This document shows, piece by piece, positions 15,979 to 23,597 of a stretch of DNA of 47,051 nucleotides. The position numbers were made by a program, and so were the translations under genes. The stretch is from a bacterium (GTDB lineage: Bacteria; Vulcanimicrobiota; Xenobia; Xenobiales; JADMJV01), in contig JADMJV010000051.1 in NCBI GenBank assembly GCA_018780265.1, positions 1 through 47,051 on the forward strand, in the 5' to 3' direction. Position 1 is the stretch's first letter. Each line of letters starts with the position of its first letter. Below the pieces are notes generated by a model. That model was given only the letters and a program-made list of their open reading frames with translations, ran no database searches and was not told the DNA's origin.

Positions 15979-16370
15979 CTAACCGAGAAGGGCGTCAGGA
16001 GGGCCTTTGAACCGATAGAATACGTAACCCGGCGGCTGAGTATGATCGTCCAGATAGACCACAAATGACCAGGGCGACACCTCATCAAATCGAGTCAGGT
16101 AGACCGCTTGTGGCTCAAGTCCCCGCAGCATTGCCTGCAAATCTCTCACACAAGGTTTATGCGCCAGCCACCACCCTTGGCCGGCTTGTGTCCAAAGACT
16201 CAAGCCTTCGCCCTCTGCCCGCGCGTAGTCCACCAATGCCTGACCGTCAAACGACGTGCCTGCGCCGGCAACCAAGATGACCTGGCCACAGCATCCAAGG
16301 GTATTCTCCAGCGCGAGAACATAGCCCCTGCCACCCGCTCAAGATCGTTGAAGCCCGCAAAAATATGCAT
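15979..16370 (-). pseudogene. Possible small gene with a frameshift
   Basis: A minus-strand frame from ATG 16370 (MHIFAGFNDLERVAG) looks coding for about 15 codons. The match then continues in another frame as GYVLALENTLGCCGQVILVA through WWLAHKPCVRDLQAMLRGLE and FVVYLDDHTQPPGYVFYRFK to the stop at 15979. Joined, this gives about 130 residues of balanced composition with no recognised domain. The putative ATG begins 3 bases from the palindromic element at 16373-16451. It may be a pseudogene or hold a sequence error; alternatively only the 98-residue frame from TTG 16275 is used. Confidence 0.35.
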
Positions 16371-16372
16371 TG

Positions 16373-16451
16373 GGGCCCGTAAATGAACAAAGGTAACACT
16401 TCGGTGGATGGATCGGCTGCCCAAGTGTAACGGTTATTTATTTACGGGCCC
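16373..16451. repeat. 79-bp palindromic element of the GGGCCCGT family
   Basis: The element is bounded by inverted GGGCCCGTAAAT ends. Over 29 bases the left end matches the complement of the right end at 24 positions, leaving a loop of about 20 bases. Read on the minus strand it shares blocks in order with the element at 32945: GGGCCCGT, AATAAC, ACACT, GGGC, CGATCCATCC. That makes it a shorter family member. The TTA directly outside its right end (16452-16454) is the TAA stop of the hemG-type gene. It could fold as an RNA hairpin and act as a transcript 3' end. It looks like a non-autonomous MITE or REP. Confidence 0.7.
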
Positions 16452-17762
16452 TTAGGACCGGATAGATTGCAAGATATCCTCGGCAATACGTCGGGCGTGC
16501 TGAACACAGGCGGGGATTCCGGCCACGCCAAAGGCCGGGCCGGTCCAGTAAAGTCCGGGATGTCGCTGGCGCATTTCCTCAAGCTCAGCAACCTGGGCGA
16601 TGTCTCCCACGTGGTATTTCGGAAAGGCCTGGTGATACCGTTCTACGTGGCTAATGAGGGGCGCCTCGTCTATCGCCAGCAGCGGGCGCAGGCAGTCGAG
16701 GGTCTGCTCGATCAGAGTCTCAGAACTCAAGGAGTCGATATCGCGCAGGTAAGTGCGCAGCAGAACCCCTTGCTGGCTTGGCCCCCAGGTGCAGGCCACC
16801 ACAGGGCGGGCCGCCAGGTCTTGAGAGACAAATCCGTATCCGTCGAGGGGGAGGTGAATGTGGGTCGGCTCAAAGCCCAGGTAAACGCAGGCCCCTGATA
16901 CTGAGCCGGACTCGGATAGTTTACTGGCCAGCGGGCCGTCCAGCGAACCCAGCAAACCGGCCGTGGCGGCGCGGGGAAGGGCCACCACCAGGACATCGCT
17001 GTGCCACCTGCGCGAGTCCTCGCTGACAACTTCCCAGCCCTTCTCTCCCGACAAGATCTGTCTAACCGAGACGCCTGTATGCATGTTTGTCTGAACCGTC
17101 TCAGCCAGGTGGTCTACCAAAATCTGCATTCCACCTCGGAAAGAGTGGAACGTTAACTCCTCGTGGCGGGTGTCAACTTCCTGCCGGTAGACAGCAAAAT
17201 GGGGAAAGCTATCGGCCAGTCCGGGCTCGTGAGGATCCGCAGAAAACAGTCCCGGACTGAGGGGGGTGGGTAGTTCTTTGGCGAAGTCCGCCTGCAAACG
17301 GCGCCGCACATAAGGGCCCAGTCCTTCGTCAGGGTCGGCCGCCTCAGGGATGAGACCCTGCAGAGCGGCGCGCAGCTTGCCCAAGGGTGAGAGGTCGGGG
17401 CAGAGCAGAGCCATCCAGGGTTGACCGGTGAGCCCCATCTGCAGGCCGGGAATGATTTCCAAGGGATTGTGGCCATCCCACAGATAGACGCCCCGTTGAG
17501 AGCGCGCCGGCATGAGATGCGACTCCAATCCCAGGCTCCGGCACATCTCGATGAAGTCTGGACCAAGGCACATGAAACAATCAGGGCCCGTCTCCAGACA
17601 AAATTCAGAGAGCTTGTAAGTGCGAATAATTCCTCCCCCGCGGTCGGCCCGCTCCAGGAGGCGGAGGCTGATGCCAGGCATCAGCTGACCCAGCCAGTAA
17701 GCACAGGCCAGGCCACTGATGCCGGCGCCGACAATGGTGACGCTGGGGCTTTGGGTTGGCAT
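16452..17762 (-). CDS. hemG: Protoporphyrinogen oxidase, FAD-dependent (HemY/HemG type)
   Basis: The ~436-residue protein has the amine-oxidase/PPO layout. An N-terminal dinucleotide-binding motif, VTIVGAGISGLACAYWL, is followed by an Arg/Gly-rich segment RADRGGGIIRTYKLSEFCLE as in HemY-type PPO. The C-terminal FAD-contact region is GLYWTGPAFGVAGIPACVQH. This enzyme oxidises protoporphyrinogen IX to protoporphyrin IX in heme synthesis, with FAD and oxygen; related flavoproteins with the same fold cannot be fully excluded. No other heme gene is nearby. I prefer ATG 17762 (MPTQ), which fits leaderless transcription from a TATAAT just upstream; ATG 17771 is in frame but lies within that box. The stop is formed by TTA flanking a palindromic repeat. 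Confidence 0.8.
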   Translation of the reverse strand: MPTQSPSVTIVGAGISGLACAYWLGQLMPGISLRLLERADRGGGIIRTYKLSEFCLETGPDCFMCLGPDFIEMCRSLGLESHLMPARSQRGVYLWDGHNPLEIIPGLQMGLTGQPWMALLCPDLSPLGKLRAALQGLIPEAADPDEGLGPYVRRRLQADFAKELPTPLSPGLFSADPHEPGLADSFPHFAVYRQEVDTRHEELTFHSFRGGMQILVDHLAETVQTNMHTGVSVRQILSGEKGWEVVSEDSRRWHSDVLVVALPRAATAGLLGSLDGPLASKLSESGSVSGACVYLGFEPTHIHLPLDGYGFVSQDLAARPVVACTWGPSQQGVLLRTYLRDIDSLSSETLIEQTLDCLRPLLAIDEAPLISHVERYHQAFPKYHVGDIAQVAELEEMRQRHPGLYWTGPAFGVAGIPACVQHARRIAEDILQSIRS

Positions 17763-17769
17763 GAAGCCC

Positions 17770-17789
17770 ATTATACCCTGGTCCCAGGG
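17770..17789 (-). promoter_or_regulatory. Possible leaderless promoter with overlapping palindrome before hemG
   Basis: On the minus strand a perfect TATAAT (17775-17770) ends 7 bases before ATG 17762, placing transcription start at or next to the start codon; no Shine-Dalgarno is present. Immediately upstream is the 14-bp palindrome CCCTGGTCCCAGGG (17776-17789), which could be an operator. No good -35 is visible. Confidence 0.4.
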
Positions 17790-17814
17790 ACGGACTATGA
17801 CATGGGTCAGGCCG

Positions 17815-18249
17815 TCAGATCTTTTGAATATCGATAGGCTTGTAAAAAATAGAAGCCGAGGGGCTGTAGATCAACTTGCCGGACACCCTCACCTTGTCCT
17901 TCATCGTCACCAGGCTGCCGTCATTGGCATGCAGCTTGAAATCCTTATCCGTGTAGTCCTTGGGAGGCTTTTCCAGCTGGTTGTTGCCGCTGCCCACGTA
18001 GATACTGACCGGCACGGCTTTACCCTTGCCATCCGGGTTGTCGTACAGGTCCACCAGCATGGTATCGCTCACCATGGCCGCGACGGGCAGTCGCATATAG
18101 CCTTCCAGCGAAATCTGCTTGTCGTTGTTGGCCTGCACATTGAAGGTGTCAAAAGTCATGGGCGTAGCCGGAGGCGGCGGAGAGGAACATCCCACTACCG
18201 CAGCGGCCAGCGCCACCAGAATCAGGTGATATGATTTGCGTAAAGTCAT
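17815..18249 (-). CDS. Lipoprotein of unknown function
   Basis: The 144-residue protein has a lipoprotein signal: basic MTLRKSYH, hydrophobic LILVALAAAVVGC with lipobox VVGC (Cys21), then a Ser/Pro-rich tether SSPPPPATP. The mature part reads as a small beta-rich domain (about 90 residues) with repeated strand-turn segments, possibly OB-like. It precedes the hemG-type gene by about 50 bases in the same direction, but a promoter lies between them, so they may be independent. No enzyme motif is recognised. Confidence 0.7.
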   Translation of the reverse strand: MTLRKSYHLILVALAAAVVGCSSPPPPATPMTFDTFNVQANNDKQISLEGYMRLPVAAMVSDTMLVDLYDNPDGKGKAVPVSIYVGSGNNQLEKPPKDYTDKDFKLHANDGSLVTMKDKVRVSGKLIYSPSASIFYKPIDIQKI

Positions 18250-18484
18250 CGTTGACCATCTTTCAAAGTTTTCCCCACCCAGGAGTTTTTAGGGTCGCCA
18301 GGCATTCCCTGGCTATTGCATGCTCAGAGCTTCCCTCAGGGCAGCATTGGCACTTTGCAGATCCAGACGATGACGGTCCCGGCGTGACTTGGAGGCAAAC
18401 CGGACTCCCAATGTGCCCATCCCAAGGCAGTAAAACCCAGTGAATGAAGCCTTAAAAAAATCGGCAATGCGTAGGCACGGAGAG
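18250..18484. other. Intergenic region upstream of the lipoprotein gene
   Basis: No reading frame here looks coding and no repeat or RNA structure was recognised. It must contain the promoter of the minus-strand lipoprotein gene, but I see no convincing -35/-10 pair. Confidence 0.3.
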
Positions 18485-18688
18485 TTACGGGAGGACAGAG
18501 GCGCACACCGGGATTTTCAGGGTTCTCAACCAGGGACCCAGTGCCTTGCGGTCCAGCAACTGCCCCTGGAGTTGGTAGCCCTTCAGAGAAAAACGCAATG
18601 CCCACTGCCGCAGTTCGCGATCCTTCAAGCCGCTCCAGTTGCTACTGACGATTTCCGTCACTTGGAGGGAGGATCCTGGCAAGCGCAA
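18485..18688 (-). CDS. Small unassigned ORF, possibly a gene remnant
   Basis: The 67-codon frame (TTG 18688, preceded directly by an in-frame TAA) has balanced composition, including GLKDRELRQWALRFSLKGYQ and LQGQLLDRKALGPWL. This vaguely resembles the strand pattern of DUF2993/LmeA-type proteins, but it is too short for a whole domain. It runs opposite to and just upstream of the LON-domain gene. It could be the 3' remnant of a longer gene or a chance frame. Confidence 0.25.
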   Translation of the reverse strand: MRLPGSSLQVTEIVSSNWSGLKDRELRQWALRFSLKGYQLQGQLLDRKALGPWLRTLKIPVCASVLP

Positions 18689-18699
18689 ATTCCCTGCTT

Positions 18700-19425
18700 A
18701 TGTTCTCCGGTCGAGTGCCTCTCTTGCAGTGGCGTATAGGTGTGCTCTTCCCTGGCATCTCCATGGTCTGCGCGGTGGCCCAACCCCACGACATTCAAAT
18801 GGTAGCCGAGGCCTGCGCGGGCGAATGTCTGCTGGGCATATTCAGTCTCAAAGAGCGTCGTCGCATCTATTCCTGCGACATCTGCGACGAAGTATTCATC
18901 GACTGGCCGTCCCTTTCGATTCACCAGATCAAGTTGCACCGTTGTCAACGCTACCCCGAAGTTCGTCCCGACCGGCCGGCCCCGCCACCGGCCACGATCT
19001 GTGTGGCCCAAATCCGTCGCGCCCAGCCTCTGCCCCACGGCGGTGCAATTTTGCGGGTATTGGGAATAGCCCGCGCGCGAGTGGTCCAAGAGTTACCCGG
19101 CGAGAAGCCCTATCGAGTGGCCCAGGTCGACCTGGTGGGCGACCCCGTCCCGCTGCGTCAAAGGCCACAGGGGTGGTTGGCTGAGGCCTATCAGGCCATT
19201 CAAAATCTGCGGGGCGACCCACCGCTCCACCAGGATCCGGGGCCTCCTGGCGTATGGCTGGATATCCTGTGTCATCTGCTGCCGCTACCGGTGGAAGACA
19301 AGCAACGGTTGCTTGACGAAGTCGACCTGGAAAGCCGCTACAAGATGCTCGCCCAACGCCTCCCCAGCAGCCAACCCAACCTGAGGTGGAGCGACTTGCT
19401 GCCCCCTCTTTCCCGGGCCAATTAG
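18700..19425 (+). CDS. LON substrate-binding domain protein with inserted C2H2 zinc finger
   Basis: The 241-residue protein follows the LON N-domain (PF02190) pattern: RVPLLQWRIGVLFPGISM (residues 5-22), QMVAEACAGECLLGIFSL (33-50), then VAQIRRAQPLPHGGAILRVL, ARVVQELPGEKPYRVAQVDL, and a helical end. There is no AAA+ or protease domain, so it is a stand-alone LON-domain protein like those of unknown function in many bacteria. Unusually, where the domain normally has a short loop, residues 57-80 fit the full classical finger: Y57, C59, C62, F66, L72, H75, H80, spaced [FY]-x-C-x2-C-x3-F-x5-L-x2-H-x4-H. ATG 18700 has no clear ribosome binding site. The next gene starts directly after the stop. Confidence 0.7.
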   Translation: MFSGRVPLLQWRIGVLFPGISMVCAVAQPHDIQMVAEACAGECLLGIFSLKERRRIYSCDICDEVFIDWPSLSIHQIKLHRCQRYPEVRPDRPAPPPATICVAQIRRAQPLPHGGAILRVLGIARARVVQELPGEKPYRVAQVDLVGDPVPLRQRPQGWLAEAYQAIQNLRGDPPLHQDPGPPGVWLDILCHLLPLPVEDKQRLLDEVDLESRYKMLAQRLPSSQPNLRWSDLLPPLSRAN

Positions 19426-19908
19426 GTGCTCAACCTCTTACGCTTTAGCCTCGCCAATCTGCTGGCGGCTACCCTGATCATCAACGGTCTAGGCCAATAC
19501 CTTCACTATCCTCCCGACCTGCCCGTTCGCATCAACCCCACCCTCCCTGGCCTGATACTGGCCCTGTGCTTCTCCCTGCTCGCTCCGCTGGGCCTGCGCT
19601 GGGTGGAGCATCGCGTTCTGCGCCCACTGCTGACGGTGGCCGTGGTCCCCTTTTGCGTGGCTCTGGCCGGAGCCCTATGGGCCTTGAGCACTCACTTCAT
19701 CCAGCCCCAAGTGGGCGCCCAAATGGCCTTGTTGCTGATGGCCTACTCGCCGCGACTCAGCCTGGCAGGCCTGATCTGGGCCTTGCTCTGGACGCGTTGG
19801 AGTTTCCCACCACTGACTCCGGCCCCGCCCGCACCGACCAAAGCCGCTCCTGCCGACTGGGAAGCCCTGGCCGAGCCCCCCGGTGAGTGGATCGGATCCA
19901 GCCGCTAG
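19426..19908 (+). CDS. Integral membrane protein, about four TM helices
   Basis: The 160-residue protein starts at GTG 19426, immediately after the TAG of the LON-domain gene, so the two are probably co-translated. Hydrophobic segments lie near residues 5-27, 38-58, 66-90 and 98-122, followed by a Pro/Ala-rich polar tail. No family motif is recognised. It converges on the oppF-like gene with a 3-base gap. Confidence 0.6.
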   Translation: MLNLLRFSLANLLAATLIINGLGQYLHYPPDLPVRINPTLPGLILALCFSLLAPLGLRWVEHRVLRPLLTVAVVPFCVALAGALWALSTHFIQPQVGAQMALLLMAYSPRLSLAGLIWALLWTRWSFPPLTPAPPAPTKAAPADWEALAEPPGEWIGSSR

Positions 19909-19911
19909 CCT

Positions 19912-20877
19912 TCAATCCAGTTTCAGATCCAGGGCAAAGTGGCAGGCGACGGCGTGACCTTCGACCCCGGCCAACCCGGGTTCTTGCTGCGCGCACAGAG
20001 GGCGGGCGTAGGGGCATCGGGGGTGAAAACTGCATCCGCCTGGGGGAGAAGCCGGGTTGGGCAGGTCCAGCGACCGGAGCGGAAGGGGGCGGGCATGTCT
20101 GGCCTGGCGCGGATCGAGGGCTGGCAAAGCCGCCAGCAGAGCCTGTAGATAAGGATGCAGGGGGCGGTCGAGCAGCTCCTCCACCGGACCCATCTCGATA
20201 ACCTGCCCCAAATACATCACCACCATGCGGCCGCCCCTGCCCAGATAGCGGGCCGTGGCCAGATCGTGGGTGATGTAAAGAAACGCTATGCCCTCCTGAT
20301 TGAGGCGGCGCATCAGGTCGAGAATGGCCAGACGCAAGGTGGCGTCCACGCCCGAGACGGGCTCGTCGGCCACAATCAGGCGCGGACGCAAAAGGGCCGC
20401 CCGGGCCAGAGAGACCCGCTGACGCTGCCCTCCCGACAACTGAAAGGGGACTTTGGCGGCAAAAAAGGAGGCCGGGGTGAGACCCACCTCGTTGAGGATC
20501 TCTTCTACGCGACTCTTCACCCGGGCCGCCGGCACCAGCCGATGACGGCGCAGCGGGGCGGCCAATTGCTGGCCCACGCTCAATACCGGATTCAGGCTGG
20601 CATAGCTGTCCTGGTGCACCACCTGCACCGACAGGCGCAACGAGTCGCTCATGCGAAATCCTGGCGCAAACACGTCCTGTCCCTGATAGAGCACCTGGCC
20701 GGCGTTGGGCTTGAGCAGGCCCAGCACGGTGCGACCCAGGGTGCTTTTGCCACAGCCGCTCTCCCCCACCACCGTGACAATCTCGCCCTCGGCCAGAGCC
20801 AGACTGACCTGACGCAAAGCCAGCACTCGCCCCAATTGCAGGCTGGTCCCGCGCAACTCGACCAGGGGCAAATTCAT
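19912..20877 (-). CDS. Oligopeptide/oligosaccharide ABC transporter ATPase (OppF/DppF-like)
   Basis: The ~321-residue ATPase has Walker A GESGCGKST, Q-loop HQD, signature LSGGQRQR, Walker B LIVADEP and the H-loop ITHD. The C-terminal extension has a Cys-rich segment (GGCSFHPRCPYARPLCAQQEP), the oligopeptide_HPY/iron-sulfur-type region characteristic of OppD/OppF. It would power import with the partner ATPase and two permeases. ATG 20877 overlaps the upstream ATPase stop by 4 bases; the longer frame to 20949 is a shadow. It is the last gene of the operon. Confidence 0.9.
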   Translation of the reverse strand: MNLPLVELRGTSLQLGRVLALRQVSLALAEGEIVTVVGESGCGKSTLGRTVLGLLKPNAGQVLYQGQDVFAPGFRMSDSLRLSVQVVHQDSYASLNPVLSVGQQLAAPLRRHRLVPAARVKSRVEEILNEVGLTPASFFAAKVPFQLSGGQRQRVSLARAALLRPRLIVADEPVSGVDATLRLAILDLMRRLNQEGIAFLYITHDLATARYLGRGGRMVVMYLGQVIEMGPVEELLDRPLHPYLQALLAALPALDPRQARHARPLPLRSLDLPNPASPPGGCSFHPRCPYARPLCAQQEPGLAGVEGHAVACHFALDLKLD

Positions 20878-21806
20878 GAGCAACGCAGGTGACAGGCCAC
20901 CTGCTCCTCCCCCAGCAAGGGCGCCTGAACCAGGCAATCCGGCTGACACTCGGGACAGCGCGAGGCAAAGATGCAGCCGGCCGGACGCTGCCTCAAGTCG
21001 GGAGGCTTACCTTCGCTCACGGCCGCCGTGGGCAGCGCCCCGTGAATGCCGGGTGACGAATTCAAAAGCACCTGAGTGTAGGGATGGCGAGGATTGGCGA
21101 AGACTTCGTCTACCTCGGCCACCTCAACTACGGTGCCAGCGTAGAGCACGGCTACCCGGTCGGCCAGACGAGCCACCGCGGCCAGATCATGGGTCACCAG
21201 CACCATGGCGATGTCGGTCTGCTGGTGAATCTCGGCCAGAATGTCAAAGATATAACTCTGGGTAATCAGGTCGAGTGCGGTGGTGGGTTCATCCAAAATA
21301 AGCAGTTCCGGTTGCAGCATCAAGGCCATCGCGATGAGCGCCCGCTGGCGCATGCCCCCACTCAACTGATGAGGATAGGCGCCTACAATACGGACGGGGT
21401 CAAGACGAACCTGAGTGAGCAGCTTCTCCATGCGGGCCGGTCCATCAGATACGCCGTGATCCAGGCAGCAGTCCAACATCTGTTGACCGATGGTGAGGGT
21501 GGGGTTCCAGGCACCCTGAGCCGCCTGAAAAACCACCGAGGCCTGACGCCACCGAAAGTCCCGCAGGGCCTCCTGATTGCGGCCCAACAGGTTGTCTCCA
21601 GCCCACAAAATTTGCCCGTGCAAGACCACCGCGTTGCTGGCCAGCAGGCCCAATATTGCCCCTGTCAGGGTGGTCTTGCCGCTCCCCGACTCTCCGATCA
21701 GGGCGGTCACCTGAGCGGCCGGAAAATCCAGGCTGACATTGTGAAGAATACTCAGCCTGCCGGGGCCCACTCGATAGTCGATCGACAACTGCTCAATCTT
21801 CAACAT
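20874..21806 (-). CDS. Oligopeptide/oligosaccharide ABC transporter ATPase (OppD/DppD-like)
   Basis: The ~310-residue ATPase has Walker [10 protein letters not shown], signature LSGGMRQR, Walker [13 protein letters not shown] and H-loop VTHD. The C-terminal Cys cluster ([14 protein letters not shown]) is typical of OppD/DppD. It pairs with the OppF-like protein as a heterodimeric motor. ATG 21806 lies 1 base after the OppC-like stop; an upstream in-frame start at 21857 would overlap the permease gene and looks spurious. Confidence 0.9.
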   Translation of the reverse strand: MLKIEQLSIDYRVGPGRLSILHNVSLDFPAAQVTALIGESGSGKTTLTGAILGLLASNAVVLHGQILWAGDNLLGRNQEALRDFRWRQASVVFQAAQGAWNPTLTIGQQMLDCCLDHGVSDGPARMEKLLTQVRLDPVRIVGAYPHQLSGGMRQRALIAMALMLQPELLILDEPTTALDLITQSYIFDILAEIHQQTDIAMVLVTHDLAAVARLADRVAVLYAGTVVEVAEVDEVFANPRHPYTQVLLNSSPGIHGALPTAAVSEGKPPDLRQRPAGCIFASRCPECQPDCLVQAPLLGEEQVACHLRCS

Positions 21807-21807
21807 A

Positions 21808-22626
21808 TCAAGACCTGCGCAGGCGGGGGTCGAAGATTTCCTCGACCCCACCCGCAAACAAAATCAGGCTGTATTGAAAGAGAACAATAGCCAGCAAGGG
21901 GGCCAACAGGTAGACCTGCCCCTGCGGCAAAAAGATGGCTCCCGACTGAAAGGCGGCCAGATTGAGCATCATCCCCCAATTTTCAACCCGCAAGGGCACC
22001 AGGCCCAGCATCATAATGCCGACGCTGGCGGTGATGGCGTTACGGGCGATCAGAATAAAATTGAGGGTAAGGTAGGGCACCAGATTAGGCAAAATCTCCC
22101 GCCACAGAATATGCCACGTGCCCATCCGCATCAGACGACACACCTCGATGAATTCGCGCTGCTGCAGCGACAGTACCTGACCTCGCAAGGAGCGGGCCAG
22201 GCCTGGCCAGGACCACAGAGCCAGCAACAGGCCAAACGTGATCGGGTCGCCCACTCGGAAGAGGGCCGACAAAATGGCCATCAGGGGAAAACTGGGCACG
22301 GTCAGAAAGACGTCGGTGCAGGCCAACAGGAAGGCGTCAACGATTCCGCCCGCCAGGGCTCCCCCCACCCCGATCAAGAGGGCCAGCAAAACGGCAAACA
22401 ACCCCGTGGAGAAAGCGATGGTGAGAATATCGCGGGAGCCGTGCACCAGTTGGGCCAGCACATCGCGGCCGGCGTAATCGGTGCCCAGCCAATGGGCCAG
22501 GCTGATGGGCGCAAAACGGGCCTCATAGTTGGGCATCCGGTCCAACCCGATGAACCAGGGGCCCAGCAAGGCCACCACCAGGAAAAAGAGCAGTCCGGCC
22601 AGGCCCACCCGGGCGCGCGGGTTCAT
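21808..22626 (-). CDS. ABC transporter permease (OppC/DppC-like)
   Basis: The ~272-residue protein is an OppC-type permease: one N-terminal TM helix, a periplasmic segment with HWLGTDYAGRDVLAQLVHGS (the GTDxxGRD motif of OppC), then five TM helices. The cytoplasmic coupling EAA-like loop is FIEVCRLMRMGTWHILWREI. ATG 22626 overlaps the OppB-like stop by 4 bases. It forms the channel with OppB. Confidence 0.9.
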   Translation of the reverse strand: MNPRARVGLAGLLFFLVVALLGPWFIGLDRMPNYEARFAPISLAHWLGTDYAGRDVLAQLVHGSRDILTIAFSTGLFAVLLALLIGVGGALAGGIVDAFLLACTDVFLTVPSFPLMAILSALFRVGDPITFGLLLALWSWPGLARSLRGQVLSLQQREFIEVCRLMRMGTWHILWREILPNLVPYLTLNFILIARNAITASVGIMMLGLVPLRVENWGMMLNLAAFQSGAIFLPQGQVYLLAPLLAIVLFQYSLILFAGGVEEIFDPRLRRS

Positions 22627-23597
22627 CGCGACAGCCTCGGGTCCAGACGCCGTGACAGCCACTCGGCGCCCAGGTTGCCCACTACGATGGCCACCGTGCT
22701 CAGCAAGAAAAGGCCTTGCATAAGTGGGTAGTCACGGGTGCCGATGGACTGGGCCAGAAAATAGCCCAACCCCGGGTAGCCAAAGAGAGTCTCGATCAGC
22801 ATCGAACCGCCCAGCAGCGCCCCAAGACTGGTGGCCAGACTGGAGATCAGGGGCAAAAGAGCATTGCGTCCCAGATAGTCGCGCAAAATTCGCCACGGTT
22901 TCAAGCCTTTGGCGCGGGCCACCAGCAGGTAGTCTTCACCCAGCACGCTGGTGGCGCTGGCCTTGGCCGAGAGCGCCCAGCTGCCCACAGCCGGGATCGA
23001 GAAAGCCAGCACCGGCAGGATAGCATGATGAAGCAGGCTGCCCACAAAGACCAGGGTGAATCCCGGGTCCGTCTCGGGGCCGTAAGCCCCCCGCAGCGGC
23101 ATCCATTGTAGACGCACCCCCAGCAGCAAAAGTAGCATCACGCCGATCAAGAAGTCGGGCACGGCCTGAGTAAAGGTGGCATAAAAGGTTAGTGCCGGAT
23201 CGAGCCAGCTGCCCCGTCGCCAGGCCGCCCACAAACCCAGACTTACGCCCACCACAAAACTGACACCGGCCGACAGAAAAGTGATGAAAAGAGTCCAGGG
23301 CAGGGCCGAAAGCAAAAGGGTGGAGACGGGAATGCGGTAGGTGGTGGAACGCCCCAACTCGCCGCGGGCCAGATTTCCCAAATAGTGAAGGTACTGCTGG
23401 AGCACCGGTTCGTCGGGGTCGTAGTTAATCTGCAGCTTGGCCATCTCGCGGGCCTGTTCATAGGCGATGCCCTGGCTGTTCTGAATCTGCAGAGCAAAGG
23501 TGTGCAAAACGTCCCCGGGCATCTGGCGAATGAGCACAAAGGTGAAGGTGAGGGCAGCCCACACGGTCAAAAAGGCCATGGCCAGTGCCTTCCTCAT
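22623..23597 (-). CDS. ABC transporter permease (OppB/DppB-like)
   Basis: The ~324-residue protein has the OppB layout: N-terminal TM helix (ALAMAFLTVWAALTFTFVLI), RQMPGDV motif, periplasmic region, then five TM helices. The coupling loop is YLLVARAKGLKPWRILRDYL, and GYPGLGYFLAQSIGTRDYPL matches the conserved late segment. ATG 23597 overlaps the substrate-binding protein stop by 4 bases. An upstream extension to 23672 lies within that gene and is not needed. Confidence 0.9.
   Translation of the reverse strand: MRKALAMAFLTVWAALTFTFVLIRQMPGDVLHTFALQIQNSQGIAYEQAREMAKLQINYDPDEPVLQQYLHYLGNLARGELGRSTTYRIPVSTLLLSALPWTLFITFLSAGVSFVVGVSLGLWAAWRRGSWLDPALTFYATFTQAVPDFLIGVMLLLLLGVRLQWMPLRGAYGPETDPGFTLVFVGSLLHHAILPVLAFSIPAVGSWALSAKASATSVLGEDYLLVARAKGLKPWRILRDYLGRNALLPLISSLATSLGALLGGSMLIETLFGYPGLGYFLAQSIGTRDYPLMQGLFLLSTVAIVVGNLGAEWLSRRLDPRLSR

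Noticed and set aside
18658..19089. 143-codon minus-strand frame opposite the LON/zinc-finger gene
   Set aside because: No recognised motif, while the plus strand shows LON signatures on both sides of the finger.
19757..20968. 403-codon minus-strand frame overlapping the OppF-like gene
   Set aside because: Arg/Pro/Gly-rich translation in the wrong frame of a clear ABC ATPase.
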